NCBI GenBank assembly: GCA_022495005.1
Contig: JAGYXB010000612.1
Location: 372,001-436,000, forward strand
Reading direction: 5' to 3'
DNA from: Rhyacophila brunnea
Taxonomy: Eukaryota > Arthropoda > Insecta > Trichoptera > Rhyacophilidae
DNA: 64,000 nt
The number at the start of each line of letters is the position of its first letter. Position 1 is the first letter of the stretch. This document shows, piece after piece, positions 1-12,419 of the stretch. The notes beneath the pieces are model-generated. The model did not search any database, was not told where the DNA came from, and saw only the letters and a list, made by a program, of their open reading frames with translations. The translations under genes and the position numbers were made by a program.

Positions 1-720
1 GGGATCCTGAGCTATTTCGATACATATGAATCCCGGGATTGATAAACATAATCCCGAAACTTTCGGGATTGATTTTTTTATCAATTTTTATGGAAAATAA
101 AATAAAAACGAAAATATAACAGAAAAAATACTTTTAATAACAAATAATTACATTAGAAATAAACTAAGTTTGAATGAAGTTTGATTTATTACCCATGAGT
201 GTGAGTTGCCGATTCATTTTATTTTTTCACATAAATTAATAAAAATGAGAAAGATTAAAAAAAAAACAATGTTTCGCACTTTTAACAAAGTAATTCCACC
301 GTGATCTCATACGTTTTACGGCAGTTTCATATTTGGCTGACTAATTAGATTTATGAAACGGAAAGGCCATAAGTACACCATGATTAACTTTACTGTTTTA
401 AATCTCGCTAACCCATTAATTAAGTCTTTACTATCAGAAACAGCAATCTCATATTAAATTCACATTATTATTTATATTACAATATTATTTACTCCATTAA
501 ACTTATGTATTTCCAAGATTGAACGTATACAATATTAACAATAAATGTCTTAAATAGTATAAATTATACTAGATTTATTTTTGACCTATTTTATCAATGT
601 TATTTGTAAATATATTTTTTTTATATTAACAATGGAAAAAATGGGGATTGTCAAATTGTAATCCCAAAATCCCGGGATCAGAATTTTGTCTCGGGATTGG
701 ATTCCCTAACTACCGCCCTG
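1..720. mobile_element. hAT-like DNA transposon end, cut by window start
   Basis: The right edge reads, on the minus strand, CAGGGCGGTAGTTAGGGAAT, a CAGGG-type terminus typical of hAT elements. Inside it, blocks built on CCCGGGATT and its complement recur near 30-80 and 650-705 in both orientations, as subterminal repeats do. The left end is outside the window, so no target duplication can be checked. The interior is AT-rich with no coding potential. Weaker relatives occur near 52466-52550 and 54815-54850. Confidence 0.5.
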
Positions 721-1654
721 ACTCGATAAATTAATAATGAATACTTACGTCCACTTACGAACACAATGAAAGGTTAGAACGAACTCATTATATTCCATGA
801 GTCTAGCGTTCAAATCCTGCGTCTAAATCAATTTAGTATGTTGCTTTTTTTCAATTAACGTGTGTAAAATACGAGGTCAATAGGTGGAAAGAGCTTAGGC
901 GCATCTCTTTTAAGCGCACGACAAAAGAAAAATAATAGAATATCAAGAAATAATTTCCAAATAGTTTCAAAATAATATTACAATATGCAGTAGATATTTA
1001 TACGTTTAGTCATTCAATTCTGACAATCTTGATTTAGAATAATTTTAATGTATGTAATAATTTGACCCCGTACAAAACAATTTTATATTATACTCAATAA
1101 GTAGGACACTAATTAAAATTATTTAACCATACACATATGATTAACGTTTCCCATTAATTCTATACTGTCTGGCACTGTGTCTAGTCTATCCCGAGGCATT
1201 TATAGTGCATATATTAAAAATAATTATGCACATTATAACAGGTTTATAGCTCAATGTTTTGTTGCGACATGCATTATATATATGTGACATAATGTAACAA
1301 ATATATTCTAGTTTTACATAAATACCTTAAATAGGAAAAATCATTAAATTGGTGTGCATATACAACGTATATACTGAAAAGGACAAAATATTGCACAAAG
1401 TATTTTAATTTACTACCTACTGTACTATTACACATGGTTGCGTATTGCATGGGTGCTTTTATGGAAACAACACTGCACATTAAAATTAAGTTATTTTAAA
1501 AAAACAAAGAAATATGCACCAATAACAGAATTCAAAATATTTATACAAAACATACATACTCAGAATTGTAAATAATACAAATATAACAAAGTACATGGAA
1601 GAATACCGAAGACTATATTTTAATAATTTATAAAACAACGTCCTCCTATAGGTA

Positions 1655-1725
1655 CTCATTCTTACGCAACTGGAATATATCAATCTCCAAAGCGATTTTG
1701 TTGAACATAGTTATTGCCCTCACAA
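1655..1725 (-). repeat. copy of a short dispersed repeat also at 32650-32715
   Basis: On the minus strand both copies share GAGGGCAATAACTATGTTCA and then TTGATATATTCC followed by a TTGCGT motif. The copy at 32.7 kb extends further on one side. The family is not recognised. Confidence 0.6.
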
Positions 1726-2339
1726 TTTTCATTATACTAATATTATAATATATTAATATATATTAGTTTTGCATATTGGAATTGATGCTCCCGATTTTAA
1801 AGATAACTATCAGGAACACACAATATGTCAAAACTACTAAAAATGGGAGAGTTCTCATTAGTAAAAAAACAGGCGTATCCACCTAGATTTCCGACAGTGT
1901 GTAAGAAAACTTAAGAAAAAGTCAATTGGATAAAACTACGGATAATATCCATACAGTCTTAAGTAAAGGAGTCTCATACATTTTTTGAACCCTCTCCAAC
2001 ACAAGAGTGTACTTAAACTGATGCAGGGCCAAAACAATAGACCAACAAACTATCAAGCTTGCTTCAAACTAAAGTATTATAAAGAGCTTTTATACCGACC
2101 ATCCGAAAAGACTCTGAAATTATGCGAGACGGAATCAATTATTTATAGCGCTGGATTACTGTCAAACTTAATGCCAAGATCCTTCACAGGTGATATTCCG
2201 TTATTCATGGAATGTTGGAAAAAAATATTCTTGAGGCTATAGTGTACGTCAGAAGATTGGATTGAAGTATAATACAAAAAATGGCGCATGAAAAATTCAC
2301 TTGTTGCTTTCAATGCGTTTAACTGTTTTGCTTCACAGT

Positions 2340-2465
2340 TCGCTGCAAAACCTTTTGGTCGATGACAAAGGTTGCAGGGTATAGGGAGGTATGGAGAAAG
2401 TTCATCCTAGCAGTATTCCTGAATGATCACTATCCTCAGTCATGATGGTGACGACAGAAATGGTG
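2340..2465 (+). mobile_element. degenerate 3' end of an RTE-like retrotransposon
   Basis: The plus-strand reading DDKGCRVYREVWRKF is followed by DHYPQS and a stop, then GATGGTGACGACAG. The pattern of R-x-x-W-R near the C-terminus, then a stop and a GAT-rich tail, is usual for RTE-like reverse transcriptases. It is short and heavily decayed. Confidence 0.35.
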
Positions 2466-3940
2466 AGCAGGGTCGTACACTAGGTAGTAATTCTTCAGTT
2501 TCTGCGACCAATGCTCGTAAGTAGCTATTAATTTTCCAATTCAACCTAATAATCAAACGTCTATTTTATATTAACCGGATTCGGAAATCGTATTGCCATT
2601 CTCATATCTTACTGTTCTTTATTACTATAACCACAGGTAAAATATGGCTATACCTGTAGATAGCCAGGTGCTTAAGAACTGTAGACATAAAATACAATAT
2701 AGGTACGCCATGAATGGTTGTCAGACTTGTAAGTTCATAATATAATTGGCTGAGTGCGTGACATACGCAGTCAGACCACCTGATAATAATACTTAATATA
2801 ATAATATATTTTGTACAAAGGCATTTCTAAACGGGAAAATGTATCAAACTCAGTGTATTATGGAGGCAGGGTATATATACATATATTTTATATTTATATA
2901 TCTATGGACATATCCACGGAATCTGAACTAAACTGAACTGAACACGGAACTGAAATAGTTCAATAGAACTTTAAAATGATAAAAAATTGTTCCCACTAGA
3001 GTAGCACCGGTTGAACCTTAATCATTTGTAGTATTATTTTTATTAGGTTGATTAGAAAAACAATTAATTAATAATCTATTAATCCAGTTCATTTTTGTGA
3101 AGGCTATACACTAGTCACGAAATGATCAGTAATCCACCGGTAACCGGCCGTATAGCCAATATATAGCCGTTATTATACACGATATAGCATGGTTACTTTA
3201 TCACAATTTTTTTCATTATTTTTATGAAACATATAATCAAACACGTGAAAAATAAATGGTGCAGGTTGATGTCCAGCGTCTGTGTTCCACAAAGTTTTAC
3301 TTACGAAGTAAAAATCTAGAGAAATCAATGCTCTTCAAGAGAAAATAGTCTCAAAAAACTGCAATAGTATGTAATTTTGAAGCGAATTAAATATAACACA
3401 GCTGCTATATTAATAGTTGAATATTATTAGGATATAGTAGGTATTTGCCCCAATTATGTCTAAATACCTATAAAAAAATCCTAAAACATGCCATTTATAG
3501 CGCCAATTTGACCGTCACAAGGATACAATTGAACAATTAAATTCATCAAAATCAATAAGCCCCACGAACTACATGGTGACCCCACGCCTGTGTAGAGCAT
3601 ACTCACCAAAACCACGAGTGAAGTTGTGATACATTCATGATAGTGTGTGGGTGAGTAAGACTTCCTCTGCCCACCATCAACTACAGGTTAGTGCCCGGAG
3701 TTACCTAGTCTACCCTCCCCATTCGAACCATACAATAATAACAGCCCACAAAAATATCCTCAGTAGGAATACAATAACAACTTATATTTCTTTGATAATT
3801 CGACATAATCGTTGCAAACCAAATGATATTTTGTTTGCCATGTCTTTTAAAAAACTTTTAATAACGAAATATTTATGTAATGTTAAAATACACATAATAA
3901 TACTCTCGTAAATATACCATTCGAATGAACCACATTTAGT

Positions 3941-4132
3941 TTTTTTTTTAGAATTATTAATAACCATGTCCTTGCTTTTTCGTACAAGGTGGTTGTTAGT
4001 AATTTTGAACAATCACAAACACCCAGGCTTTGAGAAAAACACATAAATATTGTGTGTCCTGACCGGGAATCGAACCCAGGAACTCTCGGGTGGTAGGCAA
4101 GCGCCTTACGCACTGCACGACGAGGGCCGCCC
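3941..4132 (-). mobile_element. tRNA-derived SINE, family II, copy 1
   Basis: On the minus strand a tRNA-like head starts near 4132: GGGCGGCCCTCGTCGTGCAG, then a TTCGATTCCCGG B-box. The body contains CACAATATTTATGTG and ends in an A-rich tail near 3945. ATTTAGTT occurs on both sides (3933-3940 and about 4138-4145), a possible target duplication. Related copies are at 46162-46340 and 55215-55325. Confidence 0.75.
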
Positions 4133-4139
4133 GAACAAT

Positions 4140-4985
4140 ATTTAGTTATGAAAAATAGTGTCTCGAAACACTGTGTGTTTTATGTTTAGTCTCTATTTTT
4201 TAATAAATATTATTCGAACTGTCAGCTGTAAAAGCCAAACTAGCGCCACATTTTGACTGACAATTTTATCATTCACAATTAATAGAAGAAGATTTTCTTC
4301 AACACCTTTGTGACGGCCATTTTTTGCACAATCATATTAAAAAAGATGATTTTGTAACATTTAACACCTGTTGTGATATAACTAAGCCACCTGGCTTATA
4401 ATGCTATTTATAATAACTTCGCGAGGTTGAGGCTCTGCATAATAAAAACGAAATTGCAGCGGCCGGTAACGAACGGTGAACCGTGGCAGTTGTACGCAAG
4501 CACTTTCACCTCTTCGACTTATAGGTACGCTGTTAGTTGAACTGAGGTAGCTTAATCTACTTGTTGCTCTCTAGACCAGCATTTTACAAACTTGACATAT
4601 CGCGACCCAATATTTTTTCCACAAGTTTATTTTAGAGCACACCCAGAAGAGTTTTCTTAGACGTCTTTATTTTAACATAATAAATAGGTAACTAATTTTA
4701 TACGTGATTTAGAATAAGTATTTCAGATATACACATATTAAAAAAACACAACACACACTGTGCTTTTTAAGCTATCAAATTAATCGCCGAAATTTCCCAA
4801 CAATCCGCAACTGAGGTATTTTTCCAAATATTTTTTTAACCTCTGCAAGTAGGTATGTTAACATTTCATATTATTTCGAGATATTCTAATGCTGTAAATG
4901 AATTAATTAATGTTTTGAGTCAAAATTACAAAATATGGTCAGCCATATTTACCTGATTTCAATAAAGAATACTTTTTTTTTCAAG
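4140..4985. other. non-coding stretch
   Basis: I see no gene. A slightly GC-richer patch near 4430-4560 has no recognisable reading frame. Confidence 0.5.
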
Positions 4986-5036
4986 CATGTCGATCATAAT
5001 TAGATCATATGGGCCTGCACAGCGTGGAGGTTTGTA
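4986..5036 (-). mobile_element. 3' fragment of SINE family I
   Basis: It carries the complement of the family I tail, with GATCATATGGGCCT and a degenerate ACATG-related motif. It abuts the 305-bp repeat that starts at 5037. Confidence 0.6.
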
Positions 5037-5341
5037 TTAAGACGGTACTTCAGTGAAACGGCAAATAATTTTCAACTATAGGTGCGACGAAATTTTGGAC
5101 TCGCTGGCAATCGGAGAGCGAACGCCGAGCTGTGAACACGTCAATTTGTTTCGTGATGGCGACGGGGGTAATAATTCTTAAATCGTGTAAAGATGACTAA
5201 AAAACGTTACCCATTTACTTGAAAAAGAAAACATGTCAATGAATATAATATTATTATTGTTACTAATAGAACAATAAACAGAGCATTAAATGGACGCATG
5301 TTGGATTTATATGACAAATTATGTTTCGTTCGACACGCGTC
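5037..5341 (+). repeat. 305-bp dispersed repeat, copy 1
   Basis: It matches 18859-19160 in the same orientation over its whole length with only scattered differences. It begins near TTAAGACGGTACTTCAG and ends near TTTCGTTCGACACGCGTC. The first third is GC-richer than its surroundings. A reading from an internal ATG (M-T-K-K-R-Y-P) carries an early TGA in both copies and then runs open to the end (LNGRMLDLYDKL). No terminal inverted repeat was seen. The family is unknown and could be the 5' part of a retrotransposon. Confidence 0.7.
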
Positions 5342-6486
5342 GAACCCCACTTTCTTCAAAGCAGGCTCAATTTTTACTCCCTTGAAGGTCGTAGGCCACT
5401 TCTTCTTGACTGCATAGTTTCCAATTCCATTATTATAAAAATATGAATTTCAATCCACCTCTCAATTATTGCCTGCGTGGTAGCAGTCATGGAATCTCAT
5501 CAAAACTGTATGCTCGTGTCTAGCGTATCAGACCCCAAAAGCGAAGGCTTCGAGAATGACCAATGCGCTTCTTGAGATTGGTAAAAGACTGTGCATATTA
5601 TATTTTATTGTTCAATTTTTTTTTCAAAAACATATTATTTGCTTAGTATAATATATTATACCTTGTGAAAAATGTCTCAAATTAGTACCTAAGTTGTATT
5701 ATCCATAACATTTATTTTGAATTAGTAGTGTAAATTTCAGCATATTTTTTTCGGACCGGTATATGGGTTTATAGAGATTTAAAACAATAACGTGTGTTGT
5801 TTGTTTTATTTTACTTATGTACGTTGATCACGAAATTATGTATGGAAAATTAGCAGATTGCAGTTGACTGCTGCAACTATTGTCCAGCTGCAGTATGTGA
5901 GTGTAGACCGAGCATAAGATAGAATACAAAATAGAACATGAACAGTGATAGAATAATGTTTGGTGTTTTGTTATAAATTTATAGATCAGGAAGTCTATTG
6001 TTTTATGGATCGAAAGATAGCGCGCTATACCTACTACATATTCGTGCAATAGTGCAAAATGGTCATTAAACAATAACAATGTATTACGCGAAATGGACAC
6101 AGGTACATAACTTCCAGGCTACGGAAAATAAACCATTAATCTTTTGCAGAAAGAAATATGGCATTTATATGCGGTATATACTTCAAGTGTTTTAAGCCAA
6201 AAGGGCAACATTACTGCAGAGTGATTTAAAATAACCATTTTATTGATTTCATAATTTATTTTTCATAAACTACTCGGCCAAACAATAGTTGTAACTTCGT
6301 CATTGAATTATCTTACTGATGCATTTTGATAATCTAAACAAAGTCACATAAATATCTAATTTCGCTGAAATTTCTACTATGGTCTTTCGAATCAACATCC
6401 TCGAGTTCAAAAGATTTACAAGAGAGCATTTTGAAATGAGAATATTTTTAGTTTTACTATAATATATTATGTATTTTCAGTAAATA
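5342..6486. other. non-coding stretch with one weak minus-strand frame
   Basis: The minus strand between about 5449 and 5341 reads openly through GIGNYAVKKKWPTTFKG, with less AT bias than its surroundings, but it has no start, splice sites or recognised family. The rest, to 6486, is AT-rich with no supported feature. Confidence 0.4.
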
Positions 6487-6935
6487 CCTATAAATAATTA
6501 CAAGATAAAAAGAACTTTTTATATACAACGTTTTTAAATTTTCTGTTGAATCATTATGCTCAATATGCTCAAACTTGTACTTGATTTATGAAGTAAATAA
6601 AAAAACTAACAAACAAACAAATATATAATACTGAAATGTCATTTTCATTTTGATTTCTATAGTAACGCACGTATAATACCAATAATAGTATTTTACTTTT
6701 TACGGATTTTTCTGAAATAACTTTCCATACAAAACAGAATTAACTGAAAATGAATTCAATTCTGCTTAAAGATAACTAAAAGTATTAAAATAATGCATTG
6801 GCATCGTGTTCTGATATATTATAAAAGTTTCAAATGTCTAGCTAGTCAGGAAGTTAGTTAAAAATCAATTGCAAGATTTGTACTGGACAAACAACTACTC
6901 GGAATACGAGCTAATAAAAACGTTGTAAAATAATT
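6487..6935 (+). repeat. dispersed repeat of about 450 bp, copy 1
   Basis: It shares long runs with 42064-42530 (same orientation) and 14030-14435 (opposite orientation). Landmarks are AAGAACTTTTTATA, ATGCTCAATATGCTCAAAC, GAATTAACTGAAAATGAATT and TTCAAATGTCTAGCTAGT. Copies 2 and 3 contain a short block with TTAGTTGCTAGGACCC that this copy lacks. It shows no coding potential and is probably a non-autonomous element. Confidence 0.75.
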
Positions 6936-8696
6936 ATAACTAGATGGGATTAAATAACTCGTAACTGGAAAGATAGGTCTGCATAAAAATTTGCCTTCAA
7001 TAACAAATATATCAACACTAGGATTTTACCAAAACAAATACTATATACTAATACTATAAATAATCAATATATAAAAACATAATTAAAAGGATATGCTGAA
7101 AATAAGATTAATAAAAAAATCCAAGGGTTCTATCACAGTTGCCTATATTGTGAGAATTATCAGCTCAGATAACCACTACTAACTGATACGATACAAAAAC
7201 AATAATAGTTTATAAACAATAATTTCCTCGGACGTATTTGATAAATGTACTACTTAATTTTATACGGTTCTTATTTACATAATGTTGATTTAAAGACATT
7301 TCATATCAAAAAAACAATTTATTTTCCATAATATATTCATGTTCTCACGCTTTTCAATATATAATATAATTGATAATGTATGTTTTAAATAGCCACTATT
7401 ATATCTGTCATCAGAATACAATATGGTAAATTATTATACTCTATGCATGTAAAACTATCTAATAATATGTATATTTGAATAAATTTGCTTTTATTTAGAA
7501 TATTAAATTTTAAATCAATCTATTGCACTGTTTATATAATTGTAACCCACTGTTATGAATGAATTAAGATGTAATAGAATACGCAACATTATGCCTCAGG
7601 ATACCAAAACCAGTGCAGTTTCGTATTTTTTTTTTTTTTAATATTTCATGAAAACATTACGTGTATAACACAAAGTAAGTTTTATAAACCAGTAGTACTA
7701 CTATTAAAATTGAAATAAAACATCCCATGTGGTACTTATTCCATATATTATATCTGACTACAATTTTATACGAAGCTAGAACAATTTATTTGAATGCTTT
7801 TTGAACAGATAGACAAGTTTTTGGAGTATCGTTTTTAGTTACTATTTATGTGTTTAAATTCGTTAACTGTAAGATTGTATAATATCATTAGTATACATTT
7901 TTAAATATTCTAAGGAAGTATAACGTAATGCACTCGTATTTTTTCACATTTATATGTACATTCATTGAATCGGTTTATTGTATCCCAGGCAGCTATTAGC
8001 TATAAGCTCTATGTGCATTATTATGTGAATGATTTGATTTCGGTATAAGACATACGTTATGTTTCGATTTCTAAATGGCCATGCTAATGCAATTAATTGA
8101 TAACATAGTATAATCAATTTGCAACAAATGCAAGTTTCAGATATTATTTTGGCATACATAATTATGCATATACTAGACGAAATATAATCTTTGTAATCGG
8201 TCTTCAAAATGCAAAAATTATGTCATTATTCCATAATACTCATCATGTCGGACGTTAAATATTTGAATGAACAAGCATTCAACTTTAAAAAATAAGTAAT
8301 TAATAATAATGTTGAGAATAAACGTTATATATTTTAAAAATGCGCTCCACTGGTTAAAACAATTAAGTAGTAGTGGCGTAGATTATCTTTTACATAAATT
8401 TATACTATCGCAAAATATATAGATATTTCAGATAGATGATTACTATTCATGAAATTCAGCCAACAAATATTTCCATTGATAAATACTCAATATTACAGTA
8501 GTTTTAATGTTAACACTGCAATCAAATATTAAAGAAAATTAATATTTCAGTTTCTAGGATGGGCAATAAGGTGAATTTGCAAGTACAAATTTACTGCCCA
8601 TTAAAAATACATTTCATTTTTAAAATTAAATATGACTGAAGGGGAAAAGTGGTGTTATTAGGTGCATGTTGCGACATAATACGATGCATTCATTTT
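6936..8696. other. AT-rich non-coding stretch
   Basis: No gene, repeat copy or structured element is supported here. The sequence is very AT-rich with many stops in all frames. Confidence 0.55.
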
Positions 8697-8985
8697 TCTT
8701 TTATTGTATTAACTGTCAATTAATCGTGGGGCTGCTTTGTATTATTGATTAATTTAATAAAACCCATTTTTTTAAGTACTTATTCCACTTTTAATAAATA
8801 AATCTGGATCGGTGTCGTCCGCCTCAGAGGGACATTTTCAACTGTCCCAAAATGTCCCTATAAGGCGGACGAAACCGGTCCAGATTTATTTATTAAAAGT
8901 AGAATAAGTATTTACTATTTTTTGCGTTTTATTAAATTAATCAATAATACGATGCATTTACTTTATTAGAATTATTGATACTTTA
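8697..8985. mobile_element. palindromic MITE, family P, fullest copy
   Basis: It is a long inverted repeat centred near 8850. The left arm contains AAATCTGGATCGGTGTCGTC and GTCCGCCTCAGAGGGACATT; the right arm contains the complement ending ACCGGTCCAGATTTATTTA. The outer parts carry TTTTATTAAATTAATCAATA and TTGTATTAACTGTCAATTAA. Partial relatives are at 31917-32105 and 38300-38492. There is no open frame. It would fold into a hairpin if transcribed. Confidence 0.8.
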
Positions 8986-9224
8986 TATTTTAAAGTATCT
9001 TAAATAATCAATACGTACTATCAATACCTACTAAAATAATTCGTAGTTCGAAAATGAACTCATAATTATTTAAAGACAACATAATGAATGATTTCATATT
9101 TTTATTATTATTTTATAAATATTTTTACCATTTAATAATAGTTTTATAAGTTATCTAAAACATGAATTAGCGATGTATGAATAATTCTTAGTTTTAATGT
9201 ATTTATATAATATGTATAAAATAA

Positions 9225-9442
9225 CCCACGATGGCTGCGCGGCTTAAGCGTTGGCCTATAACGTCGTGGGTCCCAGGTTCGAATCCTGCGTCTGGCGAGT
9301 ACACAATATATTGTTTTTCAATCTATGTATGATTCAGAGTATAGACCTTATAGGTTGAGCAAGTGACTGACATCCATTTCTTGTAAAAAAAACCTCTACT
9401 CTGTGGAGGCCCATATGAACTTATTAGGATTGGACATGGTCG
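9225..9442 (+). mobile_element. tRNA-derived SINE, family I, full copy
   Basis: The head starts CCCACGATGGCTGCGCGGC and has a clear B-box, GGTTCGAATCC. The conserved body (GGTTGAGCAAGTGACTGACA) runs into a tail with CTCTGTGGAGGCCCATATGA and GGACATGGTCG, ending in a T-rich run. Other copies are at 4986-5036, 23571-23790, 34811-34909 and 58519-59564. The tRNA-like head points to transcription by RNA polymerase III. Confidence 0.85.
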
Positions 9443-9449
9443 ATTTTTT

Positions 9450-10310
9450 TTTATTTATTTATATCGAATGAATAATTTGGTATGGTTATAATAATATAGT
9501 TGCAGAATTTATATACAATTATTAATTTATCTATCTTTGGAGAACCGGACCGCCCCCAAAATGTTATATGATTTATCACCGCATTTGATATTTGTCACCG
9601 CATTAGTAACTATCTACAGAATTTAACGTTTCCAACTACACGGTTTTAAATACGAAAGCCAAAGTCAAATTAATATGAAAAACTCGTAGTTTTATACAGT
9701 TATATAACAGAAGCTTGTAGAGTGTTTCCATTCACAAAAAAAACTAATGCGATATTATATCTACGTGACTGATGAGTAAGTAAAATGGTTTCTGGCGATT
9801 GAAAGAATCGATTATATAACACCTAAAGTCTATGAACTTGTTCTACCTCAATGTCTATTATATTATTATATATCTCCTTTACGTAACAGCATAATTGCAT
9901 CGAAAGGTATTTTTTGCTGTAACCGTTACAACAAACAAAATACTAGCGGACACTAATCACTCCGACGTACGTACGTATTATCTGTAATATGATAACAGAT
10001 TAACGTGAAGCGCATGCCCAAATGTCATCAATCATCGGTAGGTGTTATATATGAGTTGTATGTTGCCACGTATAAAGTTGCTTCTTTCTCACATTTAAAA
10101 AAAATCCATTTACGTCTTTCCTCGTACAGAACTTTTTTTCATTTAAATTTAAGCAGCGGAAACATGGTGCAGAATGCAGGGAATATTAAAATAGATCGAA
10201 GCTTTTGAGATACTAGGTGAAATAATAAATTTGCAATTTAAATCTCAAATAAACTCTTCAAGTATTTGACCGTGTGACTCGATTATTGATAGATTGGAGA
10301 TATTGAACAC
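9450..10310. other. AT-rich non-coding stretch
   Basis: No gene is supported. A 67-codon open frame at 10005-10208 has no recognisable motif and no homology that I can name. Confidence 0.5.
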
Positions 10311-10320
10311 GATTGGTTGC

Positions 10321-10718
10321 ACGGCCCCCACATCCTGAAGTGGCCCCCCAGGTCAGGATCTTTGTCGGGCCCCTCTACCTATTGCTAGGGATAAAAGCTG
10401 TGTGACGCTCTACAGAAACGTTTTCCAAATAGTGTTCCAGGTAAGGGTATTCAGTGTATTTTTTGTATTTTTGAATAAATCCACTTGAGATATGAAGTTT
10501 TCACACAATAATCAAAATTTGCATTACATAATCACATATCTTAAAATGTTAATATCCATAAAGTAGAATAGCGCCACAGACGATTTTTTTTTACCATTGG
10601 AGCAAATTTGTGATGTGTGTTTATCTCACTTATAAGGTAGTCGCGCCACGCCGGGCCCCTCCAGAGCCCGGACCCCTAGGCTCGAGTCCTGTCAGCCCCC
10701 CCCCCTTGTGGGGGCCAT
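10321..10718. mobile_element. TIR element with GC-rich ends and a 10-bp target duplication
   Basis: The element starts ACGGCCCCCACA and ends TGTGGGGGCCAT, so the termini are inverted repeats. It is flanked by identical GATTGGTTGC at 10311-10320 and 10719-10728. The ends are very GC-rich, with C-runs near 10696-10705, while the middle is AT-rich and non-coding. A 9-10 bp duplication is typical of Mutator-like elements, but the superfamily assignment is inference. Confidence 0.8.
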
Positions 10719-10798
10719 GATTGGTTGCATACAATATGCTAAAAGAGGTAAAGCAAATTCAAGTTAATTTACTCATCTAGCCATTGACAGTTGTTGAG

Positions 10799-10850
10799 AT
10801 AATAATAATAATAATATATATATATATATATTATATAATAATAATAATTT
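10799..10850. repeat. AT-rich microsatellite (ATA/TA)n
   Basis: A run of AAT units passes into (TA)n and back to ATA units, making an imperfect palindrome. Confidence 0.9.
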
Positions 10851-10942
10851 GTTATATTTGTAAATTAATTAATTTAATGATAAACAATTTTAACGTAAGC
10901 CGATGCATTATTATGAATGAGATAACGTGATTTAATCAAGCT

Positions 10943-11334
10943 GGGCAACTGAGCGCCAGGGCGATTGGGCGCCGCACTGTCGAATCAAATAAATCGACGT
11001 CCGTTACGATTTTATACAGAAAGTAAAAGAGGAGTTTTAATCATTTTTTATCTTCTACTTAGTAGTTTCAATTCATTTTGCTCTTAACATAATGTTTTTT
11101 TTAATATTGATTATTTAAATAAAAATAAAAGAACTCTCTTCTCGCTGGAACTTAAATATAAATGTACAATTAAATCATCATTTATATGTGCATATTAAAA
11201 TTCTCGCAAAGAATTAAATGATATTATTAAATATATATCTTAAAAGTACCTATAATTCACGAACGTCAATTTATTTTCGAATTTCATTCGATTGCGTGGC
11301 ACCCTGTTGTCCCGGCGCCGAATCGTCCTAGACC
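10943..11334. mobile_element. TIR element, MULE-like family M, copy 1
   Basis: It shares ends and interior (CTTCTACTTAGTAGTTTCAA) with 26318-26715. The left end contains GATTGGGCGCCGCACTGTCG; the right end on the other strand contains GGTCTAGGACGATTCGGCGC. No matching flanks are seen at this copy, so it is older or was altered after insertion. It is non-coding. Confidence 0.7.
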
Positions 11335-12400
11335 TACCAGTTTTTGATGTTTTGTAATGCAGAAAGGTTATTTCATCCCTTTATTGCCAATTTTCTATAA
11401 TTAAATATCTGTCATCGCCATATAAATGTAACTAATAAAGATGTTATATTAAATTCTTAAAGTACCTAGTAAATTATTTCTTCGAGCCTAACAGCATACA
11501 AATATTTTTTTCGTTATATTGTTTACCCTTGTGCAGAGATCGCCAAAACTTTATGTCGTCTATTTTCAAAGTAACAAAAATAAGCCGACAAAGTAATAAG
11601 TACCACCTATATAAAATAAAACTATTTATAAAAGTCGTGACGGTGGAAATATAGAAAGCATACTTTGCCTACACATATTATTAAATATCAATAAACTCAA
11701 CGTTAAAATAACTAGTTGACCAGTTTAATACGTTAATTATCGTTATTTTCAATAATAACACAAAAATAATTGAAATTAATAAATATGTTTAACATTTCAA
11801 AGCAGCTAACAAGACGCAGCTTAACCGATCATATAATGTAAACGTTGAGTACACCGATTTGAAAATCGAATCTTTGATGAGAGTTGTTATTAAATGCCAT
11901 TATTTTTTATGCACGTGCATTATAACACGTGTTTCTTTTAACATATGTTAATAAGCGAAGGCTTTGGAGATTCTAGTTTTTATGTTAATTCGGCATTGAA
12001 CTATCGAACTAATGTGTTGGCGATTTAATCACCAAAACACATGATTTCACTTAGAATATTATGAAAATAATATTATTATCTATATTGTTTCCGAATTTTC
12101 ACACGAACGTGGCATTTTTAACATTAATTCAAGACCATTGAGACTACAAAGATGCATATCTGAGTAGGTAATATTACTACACTGAAGAATCAAACTTATG
12201 CCAAAAATATGCTCTAAAAATATTTTTCGAGTTCGTGTCTCTTAATTAGGAAAAATGTGAAACACTGTTTCAAAAAAATATATTATGTATATGTAATCCA
12301 CTGTGAATACATAATTATCATAATATATGAGGGTCATTTATTTGCTTACTGCATTAGTGACGACTAATATCTATAAAATAAAGCTCTCTACCTATTCAAG
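11335..12400. other. AT-rich non-coding stretch
   Basis: Nothing is supported beyond AT-rich spacer sequence. Confidence 0.5.
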
Positions 12401-12419
12401 CGAGATGAATGGAAGAACG

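Larger units (their letters stand above)
721..3930. other. non-coding AT-rich stretch with small repeat scraps
   Basis: No gene is supported. There is a tRNA-like B-box scrap near 805-830, a piece near 1655-1720 shared with 32650-32715, and an RTE-like scrap near 2340-2465. Short open frames here lack recognisable motifs and sit in AT-rich sequence. Confidence 0.6.

Noticed and set aside
3645..4113. Several overlapping short frames on both strands
   Set aside because: They overlap a SINE and AT-rich spacer, with no recognisable protein features.
9225..9300. tRNA gene
   Set aside because: It has an A/B-box head but is followed by the conserved body and tail of a multi-copy SINE.
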